A DNA stretch of 64,000 nt, taken from NCBI GenBank assembly GCA_003013855.2, contig ML058385.1, forward strand, positions 1,302,001 through 1,366,000. Direction: 5' to 3'. The notes beneath the pieces are model-generated. The model worked only from the letters and a program-made list of their open reading frames with translations. It made no database searches and was not told the DNA's origin. Both the position numbers and the translations under genes were made by a program. Positions 32,614 through 44,861 of this stretch are shown here, in pieces (the first letter of the stretch is position 1; every line of letters begins with the position of its first letter). Source of the DNA: Liriodendron chinense (Eukaryota > Streptophyta > Magnoliopsida > Magnoliales > Magnoliaceae).

Positions 32614-33059
32614 GGTGAGTACACAACACACAACAAGAGACAATCCAATCAAATAGTTCCAACCTAGATGTCTAGCAATACCTCCAACCATTCAGTAAAA
32701 ACAAAAAATCCCTTAGAAACATTCTATAAAAAATACATATAATAAGAATTTCTAGCAACATTTTAATCAGGCAGCTGAAAAATTAGCAAGGACTTTAACC
32801 ACATAATGCAAAACTCTAAAAAAATCCAGCCGCAACCATGTCCTTCTCACGAATCATAAGTTAGTGAGGGGAAGGCCTCATGACTCTAAAAATAAAAAAA
32901 TAAAAATAAAATGAAGAAGAATTAGAAGAAGAAGAAGAAGAAGAAGAAGAAGAAGAAGAAGAAGAATGTGGGGATTAAGGGACAAGGGTTAATAAGAAAA
33001 TATTGTTATAAAGAGAAAGAAGGGTACCACCAGTTGTTCAAGCCATATTACGAAACAAT
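32614..33059. other. No gene; (AAG)n at 32924-32966
   Basis: AT-rich DNA with an imperfect (GAA)n run. Nothing else recognisable. Confidence 0.5.
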
Positions 33060-34185
33060 GGGAGAGAGTGGTTGAGCTAAGACAAAGGAATGAGACGAAT
33101 GTATCAAAAATCAGTTTGGTTTCTAATGATTAGTGGGAGGTCTACCAATAAATCTATTTTCCTACTTCGACAATTGATAAAGAAATATAATGAGAGGAGG
33201 ATCTCCAAATGATCTCTAATGATTTAGAGAAAGCATAGGATAGGGTCTCCATAAAGTTAATTTGGTAGGTGTTAGGAAATAAAGAAGTTTCAAGAGGATA
33301 TATTGACATGATTAAGGATAGGTATCAATGAGCGATAACAAATGTGAGGAGCACTATTGGAGAGACAAGTGAGTTCCCAATTACTGTAGGCTTGCACCAG
33401 GGATTGCATTCGGCCCATAGCTTTTTGCATTGGTTATGAAGTGTGTTCTTTGCAAATGATAGTCTTGATTGACGAAACGAGGGCGGTGTAAACACAAGGC
33501 TAGATTTATGGAGGGGTGCTCTAGAATCTAAAGGATATATGATTAGTCGAACTAAAATTGAGTACACAAGTGCAATTTTAGTAACAAGAGGAGTGGAAAC
33601 GAGGAATTAGTTACGATTGCTAACCAAGAAGTTTCCTAAAATGAGCGCCTTCAATATCTTGGTTCGATAATTCACGAGAATGGTGAAATTGAGAAGGATG
33701 TTTCTCACAGAATTCAAGCTAGGTGGAAGAAATGGAGATGTGCCTCGGGAGTTTTATGTAATCTTCTTGTATCAATCAAACTATAGGGGAAATTTTATTG
33801 TATACCTATAAGATCCACCATGCTCTATGGAATGAGTATAGTTGAAATGAGGATGTTAAGTGGCAAGATGAGAAAGGATAGAATTAGAAATGAATGCATT
33901 TGAGGGAACTTACGAGTGGCGCCAATAGATGAGGGGAAGTTGGATGGTTTGGTCTTAAGCAACGAAGACCAAGAATCACGCTAGTTAGGAGTGATTTGGT
34001 ACAAGTTGAAGGCTTTAAAAGGGCAACGAGAAGGCCCAAAAGGATGTGTAGTAAGAAAAGACTCGATGACCTCTGGTCTAATTGAAGGTATGGCCCTTGA
34101 TAGAGCGGAATGGCAGAACAGGATTCATGCAGCCAACCCCAATTAATTGGATCCTTAGATGATGGTGATGATAGAACAAACGACA
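33060..34185 (+). mobile_element. RTE-type LINE fragment (reverse transcriptase and C-terminus)
   Basis: Broken frames give EFPITVGLHQG (near 33370), ANDIVLIDETRGGVNTRLDL at the catalytic region, SKGYMISRTKIEY, AFNILVR, SMEWV, RRPRITLVRSDLVQVEGFKR and SGMAEQDSCSQ, closing with a GATGATGGTGATGAT 3' tail near 34155. This is the order of plant RTE elements. The catalytic ADD reads AND, and stops are frequent. 5'-truncated. Confidence 0.78.
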
Positions 34186-34189
34186 GGGT

Positions 34190-34960
34190 GGAGAAGAATT
34201 AGGACAAACAGTACCCATTCCACCCACTTTGGATTGGGTACCATCTGCTAAGGTGATGAATGAACTCAATATTGAAGGATCAACTAAGAAAAACCGGGTA
34301 CCATCTGCTAAGGTGATGAATGAACTCAATATTGAAGGATCAACTAAGAAAAACCGTGGACTCACATGTGATAAAATTCAATGCCTTAGAATCAATGACC
34401 CATGGAGTAGAAGAGTGAAAAACTAAATACATTTTACCTAATGTCACATAAATAGCAATAGAGGAGGATGCAGCACCTGAGGTAGATAGATTTTTCAATA
34501 ATTTGGAGAAACTCATCCTTGGTGAGATTAACCAAATCTCCAGATGTATTTTGTTGACTATTGGGGTGTAGAAACAGAGACAATAGAACAAAACCCACTA
34601 CTTTCTTCTAAATGAGAGATTTCATTTACCCAAGCCAGCTTGCCATGTATGTCCCAATACCGCTCAATAGTGTGGTTTGTGATGTGAGCCCAAACTGAGT
34701 ACACTATCGAGGTCCCCTACAACCTTTATCAAAACCTCTTTTGTCATCACAATCCCTCGACCTCCCCGATTCACTGAACCACCATGACTTGCGCCCCCGT
34801 TCACCCGATGACACAAGAGGTGACATATCATTAACTTAATTAGAGTGGACAATGGATACAATAGACGAACGTTGAAGATGTGCATATACCTCATTGAGCG
34901 ATGATACATCCTTTTTGTTGAAGTGGGAAACTTTGTACTTACCGTATGTCTTTTTCTCAT
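34190..34960 (-). pseudogene. Copia gag zinc-knuckle/protease fragment with in-frame duplication
   Basis: Minus strand: a Gly/Arg-rich end of gag (about 34960-34700), then STPWVIDSKALNFIT (protease active site DSG changed to DSK), then FFLVDPSILSSFITLADGT present twice in tandem. It is truncated on both sides, with the RTE tail on one and another copia LTR on the other. Confidence 0.75.
34236..34355. repeat. Perfect 60-bp tandem duplication
   Basis: Positions 34236-34295 and 34296-34355 are identical as far as I can read. The unit is 20 codons long in the minus-strand copia frame, so the reading frame is kept. Confidence 0.95.
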
Positions 34961-35037
34961 AGTTTATTGATATCAATTAGAGTGAGGGGTGAGATGGAGC
35001 TCTAATCTCAATTAACCCATAATTGTGGGATTTTACA

Positions 35038-35050
35038 AGGTATCAGAGTT
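35038..35050 (+). other. Degenerate primer binding site, initiator tRNA-Met
   Basis: AGGTATCAGAGTT differs from TGGTATCAGAGC at the first and last positions and is placed directly after the LTR end 'attttaca'. Confidence 0.65.
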
Positions 35051-35896
35051 CAGGTTTGCAAAACCCTAGCCTCCACTCCTCCTCCTCCGATCACCTTGTC
35101 ATTCAGTAGCGGCCACCGCCGTATCCTCTTCCATCCTTCCCTACCACAGCCACCCATCATCACCGCCGAACCCATCACAGCTGGCCAAACTCATCATCAC
35201 CGACAAACCCATCACTACAGGTCAAAACCACCTCGATCACCCATCTTTGTTCGCACCGCTCCGCCTTTCACCACTCTTCGTCATCTCTGTTTCAATCGAA
35301 AGCCTAGTTTCTTCTCTAGGTCACAACCCATCAGTCGTCGTCTTCTTTTTTTGCTCGCTGCATCCTTGTTTCTCCGATTGCAGCTCTACCCACATCATCA
35401 CAAGCATCGTAGCCGAAACCCAACCCTATAATCTAACGCTGGCCATCTCTATTCAAGCCAAGACTCGACCACCCCTATGTTGCCGCACACAATAGCCGCC
35501 GCTGCTCGTCATCTCCACCTTTTTCGACACTGACACCATCATGAACCCTTCTTCCATTTTCCACCGCCATTGCAACCCCCTATTGCGAACCCTCCATCAT
35601 CGCCGCCAACGTCCAGCGAAATTCCCACCCATGTCCAAATCGGTTGCCATCACTAACTCTGATCATCGACACTTGTTCAGTCCTCTCTGCCTCCGGCTTC
35701 CTCTCCTTTCCCCAACATTGGACCTCACCACCACCTCCATCCCTTGTCGTCGAGATTTCAATCCGAGTCAACTCAGTCACGACTTGCTGGTTGATTTCTC
35801 CATAATAATAATAATAATAATTTGCAACCAGTTTTTATTCATGACACACAAGGATGTTATGGCTAGCACGAGCATGGTTTTGAAGAATGAAATTTA
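35051..35896 (+). other. Copia leader, C-rich, low complexity
   Basis: Rich in 'caccgcc', 'ccaccg' and 'ccatcatc' words. It is open in several frames giving Pro/His/Ser-rich readings without any motif, so I treat it as untranslated leader. A (TAA)n run is at 35803-35820. Confidence 0.45.
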
Positions 35897-36400
35897 ACAA
35901 ATAACTTCGATTAAATTGAAAGGGATATCAAATTTTCTACTGTGAGAGCGATTAGTCACGCTCTTCTTAAAATCCAGGAGGAAGCTTAAACAGTTGAAAA
36001 GGGATGGTCCTTCTGAGGATTCTGCGTCATATCTTTTAGTGGAGTGAGGATGACGCACAAGTCCAATTCGTTGTATGGGAGTATGAATGAAACATTGTAT
36101 ATCACTGTGATGTGTCATGAGACTGCTAAAAAAGTATGAGAGAAATCTGCAGCAGTTATACTCAACTGAGAAGAACATTCATTGCTTCTAACATTTTTCA
36201 AGAAATTTGTATGATGAGACACGGCAATAATCTCCAGGAGCATTGTGACCGGTTCAAAGGACTATTCGATGAATGGATTATGCGAGATCCGCAGATTGGT
36301 GATATTGCCTTGCAAAGACAGTGTAGAAAGGAGCTTGGTGTTGACTTATTTCTTACTACCTTGAGTCTATATCTTGCCAGGTGAGAGCTTAGATGCTAGG
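35897..36400 (+). pseudogene. Copia gag remnant
   Basis: ITSIKLKGISNFL, LKSRRKLKQLKRDGPSEDSA, HGNNLQEHCDRFKGLFDEW and QCRKELGVDLFLTTL match the copia gag core in order. Several stops near the beginning; the longest clean stretch is 36136-36384. Confidence 0.72.
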
Positions 36401-37129
36401 GGGTGATAATGTAACTTCCTTGACTGACGTATTTGCTCGTGTCCTCTGGGTATCTCCCCTATCTCATACTTCCTCCATATTGCATCTGGCGACGACCTTT
36501 GTGACAGCCTCTAGAGGCCAAGGCAGTAGAGGAGGATGAGGGGGGCGTGGTGTTGGACGTTGTTTATCTCTTGCAGATGTTGGACAACAACGCATCTGCA
36601 GTCACTACAAGAAAATAAACTACATCGTTAACAGATGTTGGTTACTTCATGCTTGATCCCTCAGGCATCTCTTGGCCAATCAGGCGATGTATTCAAAGGG
36701 TGGATCCTCTATTGATACTTCTACTAGCCCGACCTCTACAAAAGATTCGGTCACTATTACATTCTCTCGAGATTACTATGAAAGGATGATTGATAAACAT
36801 CTGGCGACGATAGCTCCATCTACCTCCTCTATTACCTTGCTAACACAGGTAGTGCTTTTGTTGTATCCTCTGATTCCACCCCTTGGGTGATTTACTTAGG
36901 GGCCATAGACATATGACAGGTAAATACCATTTTCTTTCCCAGTTAGATACCTTAACTATCACGTTCCTCTGTTACCCTTACTAATGAATCCTTACCTAAG
37001 GTCCAAGGTAAGGTTGTCGCTCACCCTAATTTTGTTTTATCCTTGTCTTTAGTTCTTTAGTACCTAACTTGCCTCTTAACTTGATGTCTCTAAGCCAATT
37101 AACCAAAAAGCTAAATTGCTAAGTTACAT

Positions 37130-38329
37130 TTTATCCTTCTCATTGTTTATTTCAAGAACTGCAGATGAGGATGATTGGTAGTGGTCATGAATCGCGTGAA
37201 CTTTACTACTTTGATCCCAGGATTTCTAGAGTTGCACTTCATGCTAACGCATCACCTCTACAATGGCATAATCGGTTAGGTCACCCTTCTTTGGCGTCTT
37301 CAAAACTTCTAGTTCTTATCTTCAGTCAGTCCAATCAATTGCGAGGCATGTCAATTAGTCAAACATCATCATTCATCTTTTATTCCAAGACGTGATATTA
37401 GATGTTCAATTTCATTCTATTTCGTACACTCTAATGTGTGGGGTCCCATTAGGATCCCAAGTTTATATAACTTTTAGTATCTTATTACATTTATTGATGA
37501 TTACTCACACATGACTTGCGTGTTTCTAATGAAAGACCGGTTTGAAGTTTTTGACACTATTTCATTGTTTCACCATGATGTTCAAAACCAATTCAATACT
37601 AATATATCAATATTTCACTCTAATAATGCACTAGAATATCTATCCACCTCCTCCTAGGCATACTTGGCTTCCTCTGGGATTTTACATCAGACTTCTTGTG
37701 CCTACACCCTGCAACAGAATGGGGTGGTTGAAAGGAAAAATCGACACTTGTTAGAGGTAGCCAAATCTATATTGACCCATATGCATGTTCCCAAACAGTT
37801 CTAGGGGTCTACTATTCTCATTGCATGTCACCTCATTAATCGATTGCCCTCTGTAGTGTTGCACAAGAAAACTACTTTTACCTTGTTTCTTGACTTAGCA
37901 CATTTTCCATTATTGGCTCGTGTATTTGGGTGCACTTCCTTTGTTCATAAGTTTGGACCTGATAGCGACAAACTTGATGCCATACCGTAAAGTGTGTGTT
38001 TCTTGGATATTCTCATACCCAAAAGGAATATAAGTGTTACGACCCCATTACTCGTCATCTATATATGAGTACCGATATCACGTTCTTTGAGAACTCTCCC
38101 TACTTCATCCCTACTTTATTTCTTATTATTGATTAAGTCTGTTTTTTCATGCTTTTACTATGTCCCTGTCGTATGCATATGTATCCACGAATTACCATGA
38201 TGTACTAGCACATTCTGGTTAGTGTAAGGCCATGGAGGATGAGATGGCTACTATGTACCAGATTCATAAGTGAGAATTAGCTGATTTGCCTGCTGGAAAA
38301 AGGGAAATGGGGTGTCGATAGGTTTACAC
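37130..38329 (+). pseudogene. Copia integrase and RT start remnant
   Basis: The pre-integrase piece includes LQWHNRLGHPSLASSKLL (37258-37310). The core has FIDDYSHMTCVFLMKDRFEV, then LQQNGVVERKNRHLLEVAKS with the catalytic Glu, and CHLINRLPS. The first catalytic Asp region reads HSNVWGP (Asn for Asp). Stops are frequent. The reading reaches the RT start and is cut by the insertion at 38330. Confidence 0.75.
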
Positions 38330-38681
38330 TGTAACACCCCGAGATTTTCGACTCTCGTGGATTTCACGATGAGCTGAATTCCCGAGTGTTAACTGAAATA
38401 CACCAAGAACAAAATCCTCTACATTCAATTAATCATTCGAACATTTAATACTCGTGCCTTCCAAGCACAATGACAGAAACAAATTAACTTATTCCATTGA
38501 TTTCTATACCAAGTTATCAACAAAATATCCTTAAAAACACATCAAATAAAATATTCAATCCTTTTCTTCACCATGAAAGAATTATTATAATTTTGAAATA
38601 AATCAGGAAACTATCCTAAGAACGCATAAATAAGAAAAATCTTCATTAAGCCGCTCCGTTACGTCATCCGTCATCTGCTGC

Positions 38682-39451
38682 TAGAGCTGGGCACAAACCA
38701 AGCCAGCTCGAAAGCTCAGCTCGGATTGGTTTGAAAAAGCTCGGCTTCGATTGGTTCGAATGGAAGTTCAAACCAAACCAAGCCTTAGAGTCCAGCTTGT
38801 TTGAAAAGACAAACCAAGCTCAAACTAGGGCAGTACCGGCTCGACTCGGTTCGAAGCTCGATTTGATTCAGCTCAGCTTGATTCGGCTCGTAGATTGTAA
38901 GCACACTGTTTCCTATGGTGTGATCCACTTAAGCTTTGGATATGAATCCATTTTGGGATCATGTCCTAAAATGATCTGTAAAACAGATGGACAACATGGA
39001 TAATGCATATACATGATGACATGGACAATACATAATACATATACATGAATGCACACTGTTTCCGTGCACTTGTAAAATTATGCTTGTGTACTTTTGTTTA
39101 GAAAATGCTTTTACATGTCTATTTTGAAGCTGCACTCCTTTGGAGGATGTCAAAAATCATATAGTAAGATACATTTGTACTTTTTTTTCTAACTTCTAAA
39201 ATTCTTTTCTATTTAAATAAACAAGCAAAAAAAGAGCCGCCACTTGTTTGAACTCGGCCCAGCCCGCTTCGGTTTGAAATTTTCAACCAAACTGATACCA
39301 GCTTAAACTAGATTTTTTTGGAGCAAACCAAACTCGGGCCGCATGGATCAGCCCGAAATCCAAACCAAGCCGATCCACAAACTGATGTAGCACAAAAACA
39401 AGCCAAACACTAGGGCTAACTCGGCTCGGCCCGGATCATTGCCCACCTCTA
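38682..39451. mobile_element. hAT-like non-autonomous element nested in the LTR
   Basis: 770 bp, termini TAGAGCTGGGCA and, in reverse complement, TAGAGGTGGGCA, flanked by an 8-bp repeat with one mismatch (TCTGCTGC 38674-38681; TCTGCTAC 39452-39459). The interior is rich in 'ggctcggctcgg'-like words, as in plant hAT non-autonomous elements with TAG(G/A)G(G)TGGGCA ends. It contains a foldback-repeat piece at 38890-39005. Confidence 0.83.
38890..39005. repeat. Foldback-repeat fragment nested in the hAT-like element
   Basis: 'gtttcctatggtgtgatccac', 'gggatcatgtcctaaaatga' and 'aacagatggacaacatggat' match the right arm of the family at 460-870 and 975-1401. Confidence 0.7.
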
Positions 39452-40715
39452 TCTGCTACCATGAGCCTTCGTACTCTTCGTCTTAGAGCTCGGTTCACTT
39501 ACTGGATCTTCACCTGGATCATCTGGGATGTGTTTGGATAGCATTAATCGCTATCATAGTGAGGTATATCCCTCCAAGACAATCACGATTATAACAGACT
39601 AAACACAAGCAGGATGATAATATTAACCAACCAAAACAAACATGTAAATCTTATTAATGCAATGCATGAGATGCATGCTCTGGCTAAGGCACCCTAGCTA
39701 GAATCATAATACATGAAGCGGAAAACTCCCTATTACGACTTCATGCTAGCAACTAGTCACCAGAGGTTTTTAGACACACAAGCCCATAGTTTTTCCCGAC
39801 CAAGTGAGAAGTGGGACGCTTATAGTCCAAATCTCACGAGACAGTGTACGGGAGAAGTAGGACGCTCTAGCCTATTCCCAATTCCGTATACCCACATGGA
39901 GCCAAGTGAATGCATGACTTTTGTTTCACGTTTATTTAAGTATTTTCGCATCCAACCATATTAAAGAGACTCAAGGGTCACTATGGGGAGTCACAAGCAA
40001 CCCAGCATAGGCCGACAGCTCGGTCTTAGTGTCCATATTACCAACCCCGGCTCATGAGATAACATGTACGAATAATGTCCACTCGTTGCCCCATTTTACA
40101 ATTCAATCAAGTCCCAAAGTAGCCATTGTTCTTCAACGTGGCCAACCAAAAGAAAACATACTTGTACAGCATATGAATCCATCTCAAATAGTATATAAAC
40201 ACAAGGATCCCTTGGCAACACTCAACGCACTCTCATAATCATGCCAAGACACTTTCCAACATGGACACCTCTCACGAGCTCCAACTCTTTCCATCGAGCA
40301 ATTTTATCGATATGGGGCCAAGGGGTGTACATTAATGTAGCATTCACATAAAATTCTTGTACACATAATGTATGTATCATCATAAACATCATTAACACAA
40401 ATAAAACACAAATCATGAAGAATCTATGCATGGCTCTCTCAAAAACATGGAAATAACCATACTTTCACAACCAAACATCCATACATGCAAATCACCAGAT
40501 AATATAATGAAATTTCAGCACGCTAATCCCACGAGAATCAACGTATTATATAACTCAGCAACACAAATCCAATCGATACGGTCTATGTTAAGAGAAACCT
40601 AGAAAAAACATGTTGATATCGATGAATGGCTTGAAGGGAGATCCACACCTTAGGATTGATCAAAACCATACAATTATAGGGCTGGTATTCTTGCTGGAGA
40701 ATGAAAGAAAACTCC

Positions 40716-40717
<2 letters not shown>

Positions 40718-40755
<38 letters not shown>
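40718..40755. repeat. (CT)n microsatellite
   Basis: About 19 CT units inside the 38330-42049 insertion. Confidence 0.95.
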
Positions 40756-40758
<3 letters not shown>

Positions 40759-42049
40759 ACGTGCATGGAGGTTTCTCTGGCTGAGAGGGGTCTAAATAAG
40801 GTGTGTAGGACCAGATTTAGGATTTGGAGAAGCCACACATGGCTGCACATGCATGGTTGTGACAATAAGTGGATATTTGAGAAATTTCAGCTAGATTTGG
40901 AATGCGTACACACGACGGATGGCAGAGTGGTTTTGTATGTGGGGTACGAGGCGTATGAGCTACAAAATGGACATGAGGGATCCTGAGATGGGGTCCACAC
41001 ACGGATGAACGGTCCTCGTGCAAAGTAAGGAAGAGAGAATGAAAATGGCAACTTTTAAACGAAGGGTTTATCGAACGATCAAACACCACTAGAGGGTTTA
41101 GATGGGTCCAATTAGGCATGTGGGGTCCACATATACAAGGTCTAATCTCGTTTGGTCTGTGGTTTGCACGGTGGAAGGATTTGGAGAAGGATTCTTCTCA
41201 ACAATGGAAATTTTCGTTTTCATTGCAAAAGATCACGTTGGCTAGCAAGGAGGGACTTTATAGATCCTGTAGACAAAATCCTAGCTGCCCATGCAAGGCA
41301 GATAGCCCAGATGAAGTGTTCAAGAGTGATATGGCTTAAATCAATGGTTTGGATCAGATTGTACGGTTGATGGGTGGACATAAGATCTCATGGGCATGGG
41401 TTTAAGAAGGCCACAAGGAGAATAGACGGTTCAAATCACTCATATGAGACCCACATGGGGTGCACCAGAGGTGGCAGCCAGACAAGCATGGAGAAAAAGG
41501 AAATTTCCATTTTTTTTTATCGTGAGATGTCGTGCACTTTTTCGTGCACGCGATGCACGTGGGTCCCACCATGATGATTGTGAGAAATCCAGTCCGTCCA
41601 TTAGGTTGTTAAGGTTATTCTATCAAAAATGGGTCAATTCCGAGTTCAAGTGGGCCATCTAAAGGCTAATTTCTGATTTGGCCATTTGTAGGATGATCGG
41701 AAGGCTGAAAATTGACATGTACGCCTAAGATGTGCTCAGAAACTTAAGTTTAAAGTTTTGCGTCATTATGATTGCGGGAACCTATCGTACTTAAAAATGG
41801 CAGTTAAACTTAAGTTTAATTAATGGCATTTTCATAATTATCGGAAAATGCGAGTTTCACGAAATCTAACATTTCTATGTCATCCATGCCCATCATTCTA
41901 AGCAACTTTTGTAAAAGGTCCCCTATCGTATCTCCTACAGATGTCCCACAATTTGCAAATCAAAATAAATTTACGATATTTAATCAAAATAAAATAGAAA
42001 TAAAATTCCAAAAAATTTTAAATAAATTTCGAAAATCTGGGGCGTTACA

Positions 42050-43265
42050 TACACCATCAAAGTTTCACCTAGATGAATCCATTGAGTGGCTGAAAGCCCA
42101 TTTGGTTGTTAAAAGCTACACACAAACCTAGGAACTTGACTATGAGGAGACGTTTTCTCCTGTGGCCAAACTATACTCTATTCGAGTATTGATTTCTATT
42201 GCAGCTACCAAGGATTGGTCACTTTATCAGCCAAATGTTAGAATGCATTCTTTTATGCAAACTTAGCTATGGAAGTCTGCATGGAGCAACCTCCTGGATT
42301 TGTTGCTCGGGGGGAGATTGGGAGAGTATGTAGACTTCGAAAAGCAATTTACGACTTAAGTCTCTAAGAACATGGTTTAGTGCTACTGACTTATGGCATC
42401 TATCGGAGTAAGGTTGATCACTCAGTTTTCCTAAAGCACAGTGATAAGGGTATATGACAGCATTGGTTGTATATGTCGATGATATCGTCATTACTGAGAG
42501 TGACACATCTAGCATCTTAGAACTCAAGAAGCATTTTTAGACAAAGGATTTGGGGTTGCTTCAGTGCTTCTCGGGCATTGAGGTCGTTACATCAAAGTTT
42601 GTGATTAATCTTTCCCAGAGGAAGTATGTTCTTGATTTGTTGGAGGACGTTGTCTTGCTTGGGGGTAGACTGATTGATATACCTATGGAAACTAATGAGA
42701 AGTTATTGGATGACCAATGAGAGTTGTTTAATGACCTGGGTAGATGCAGAAGGATGGTTGGCAAGCCGATATATCTTATAGTCACTCGACCAGATATTTC
42801 ATTTGCCATTAACATTGTATGTAGATGTATGCACCAGCTAAGAGTTCCACATTGGGAGGCATTTCTCAGAATTCTTAAATACCCAAATAAAGTACCTGGC
42901 TAGGGTATCTTATATCGAGCTAATGGTCGTCTTCAGTTTGAGGCATTTGATGATGCTAATTGGGTAGGATCCGTCACTAATATGCTGTCTACTTTAGAAT
43001 ATTGTACTTTTGTTGGGGGCAATTTCGTCACCTAGAAGAGTAAGAAGCAGAATGTGGTGGCCCGTTCCAGTGCAAAGGCCAAGTACAGAGTCATGGGTCA
43101 TGCTATTTATGAGTTGTTATGGCTCGAATCCTTATTACAGGATCTCTAGTTGTTTTCAAGTGGTCCTCTGATACTTTATTACTATAATCAAGCAGCAGCC
43201 CATGTCGTAAATAATCCAGTCATCCATGAGAGGACTAAGCACATTGAAGTTGACTGTCTGCTTCC
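42050..43265 (+). pseudogene. Copia RT end and RNase H remnant
   Basis: Continues the reading cut at 38329: MEQPPGFVARGEIGRVCRL, the catalytic YVDDIVIT (42473-42496), then RNase H with YCTFVGGNFVT, KSKKQNVVARSSAKAKYRVM and HERTKHIEVDC. Stops and shifts throughout. It ends abruptly at the start of L1 sequence. Confidence 0.78.
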
Positions 43266-44246
43266 AAGGAGATTACCACATCGGGGAGGTTGTCTACATT
43301 GATGAGGAATCTGAAAAAGCCGAGGAAATTGGGGGGGGGGACTTCTCGTAAGGAAGAAGAGGTTGGGAAAAACTCCTACAACGAACGCGGTTGTAGAGGG
43401 GGAAGACCGATTGATCCTTATAGTGGAGGAGCAGAAAAGGAATCGCATTCCCAGATAGGGCAAAGTATTGGAGAGAAAGGAGAAGGTGTCTCTGCAAGGG
43501 CACATCTCTGGGAGCAGGACGAGGGAAGACGGTACTCTGATTCCCTTCTCCAGGGGAGTACCATTTCAGGAGAGGGCGACGTGCCGAGATAGTATTGGCG
43601 AGGAGAGGGTACGTGGCTCGCCCTTGTTGGACAACGTTTGTCCCTTTTCTCGGTACAACACGGGACCAAGTGGTGGTGGTGAAGCTCTTAACCAGCTAGC
43701 TACGGCTCCTGAGCCTAGCTTACCTCCAATCGATGCGGGGACGCGTGGCTCCAAGGCACAAGATCGGGCGACGACGTGTCACAAGCAGAGTCTATCTCTT
43801 CAAACCATCGCTCCGACGGCCAACACGTTGCATCTACCCCAACAATTTTCGCTCAATGCAGGACGCGTGGCATCCTGTACGTTTGGGGCTTCCTCGGACA
43901 GATGGAGATATTTCAGCAAGCGAGCCATCGTTTTCAGACACATGTTAGGTTGAGAGAGAGACCGTTTCAGTCGATGGGCGACTGGATCTAATTGGATTTG
44001 ACGACTCAAATAGATTGGCGCTTGAAGAGCCGAACCCGATTCACGAGAACCCGGAAAGAAATACGTTGGAGGATACGATTGGAAAGGAGTTTGAAGACCC
44101 GAATCATGTGGCACTGTTTATATCCCCCACATGTGCAAATAATTTTCTCTCCAGCACGTGGCATAAGTAGCCACACGTGGGATGCGAGTGCTCTTAACCG
44201 ACCGTTCGTACAGCCCTTTTAGTTACAAGAAGTTTTTCGGCTTCCA

Positions 44247-44861
44247 GTGAAGACACAGATAATTAAAGGCGATAAAACGCTTCTGCAGATAATAGCAGCA
44301 GGCACATGTGGATCGGAAGCAACTTTTACAAAAGCGGACCTTGAGGAAGATGGTCTCAAAGATCCGAACGATTTTCCCTTCCAAGATGATCAGAGCAGTG
44401 AATCTATTGATCGTTGGGCAAATGCAAATGATACGGGGGAGCAAGATACAGAGGCTATGTTGGAAAAGGCTATTGTCATCACGCCACTCCGCTCTACGAA
44501 CGTCGAACTACAAGCTGAAGAAAATTCGATGGTTGTGAAGGATGGTGGGAGTTCAGCCCAACTGGTTAGTGAAGAAAGTCTCTCTCAAGAACAATTACAA
44601 CAATCAAAAGATCTTCTCCACAGAGTGGGGGGTATGGTCGGTATGTCATTCAGGGCAAGAGGTGAAGATGTGAAGGACTTCCATCAGTACGTCAGGAACA
44701 AAGCGGTAGAGAGGCATATGGAGCTTCAAAACATGAAATGCAAAAAGTCACCTAGGGGATGGAGGGAAATTCTCAATCTCGAGAGCTCCATCAACTACGA
44801 TTCCGCAAGAAGGGTAGGTGCAAATAAAAGGGGAAGATCGAGGAAAGCTAGTGAACAATGA
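44247..44861 (+). CDS. L1 ORF1 C-terminal part
   Basis: About 204 codons without a stop, acidic then basic (ending RRVGANKRGRSRKASEQ). Plant L1 ORF1 proteins bind RNA; I do not see the zinc knuckle in this portion. The TGA stop overlaps the ORF2 ATG (ATGA at 44858-44861). The frame upstream of 44247 is closed, so this is only part of ORF1. Confidence 0.6.
   Translation: MKTQIIKGDKTLLQIIAAGTCGSEATFTKADLEEDGLKDPNDFPFQDDQSSESIDRWANANDTGEQDTEAMLEKAIVITPLRSTNVELQAEENSMVVKDGGSSAQLVSEESLSQEQLQQSKDLLHRVGGMVGMSFRARGEDVKDFHQYVRNKAVERHMELQNMKCKKSPRGWREILNLESSINYDSARRVGANKRGRSRKASEQ

Larger units (their letters stand above)
38330..42049. mobile_element. Insertion with TGTAACACCCC...GGGGCGTTACA ends; probable large solo LTR
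   Basis: 3,720 bp flanked by the direct repeat TACAC (38325-38329 and 42050-42054); the duplicated codons fit the copia VYTIK stretch. The ends are inverted (TGTAAC...GTTACA), and I find neither a second copy of the end sequence inside nor gag-pol, so a solo LTR of roughly 2.9 kb plus a nested 770-bp element is the simplest reading. The TGTAACACCCC start is common in Tekay-type gypsy LTRs (from memory). Confidence 0.78.
34965..43265 (+). mobile_element. Decayed Ty1/copia element split by a 3.7-kb insertion
   Basis: An LTR end (about 34965-35035) is followed by PBS-like AGGTATCAGAGTT (35038-35050), a C-rich leader (35090-35860), gag (35897-36400), a degenerate zinc region and protease (36600-36920), integrase (37130-38120), the first part of RT up to 38329, then after the insertion RT (42050-42600) and RNase H (42900-43262). 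It joins an L1 LINE at about 43270, so the 3' LTR is missing. Very many stops. Confidence 0.78.

Noticed and set aside
35096..35431. 111-codon Pro/His-rich reading
   Set aside because: Low-complexity copia leader open in several frames; no start context or motif supports a protein.
40718..40755. Simple repeats as promoter GAGA elements
   Set aside because: Pure dinucleotide microsatellites inside a transposon with no gene next to them.
43468..43953. 161-codon reading as an independent gene
   Set aside because: It lies within the L1 ORF1 region and overlaps several equally long readings; treated as part of the LINE.
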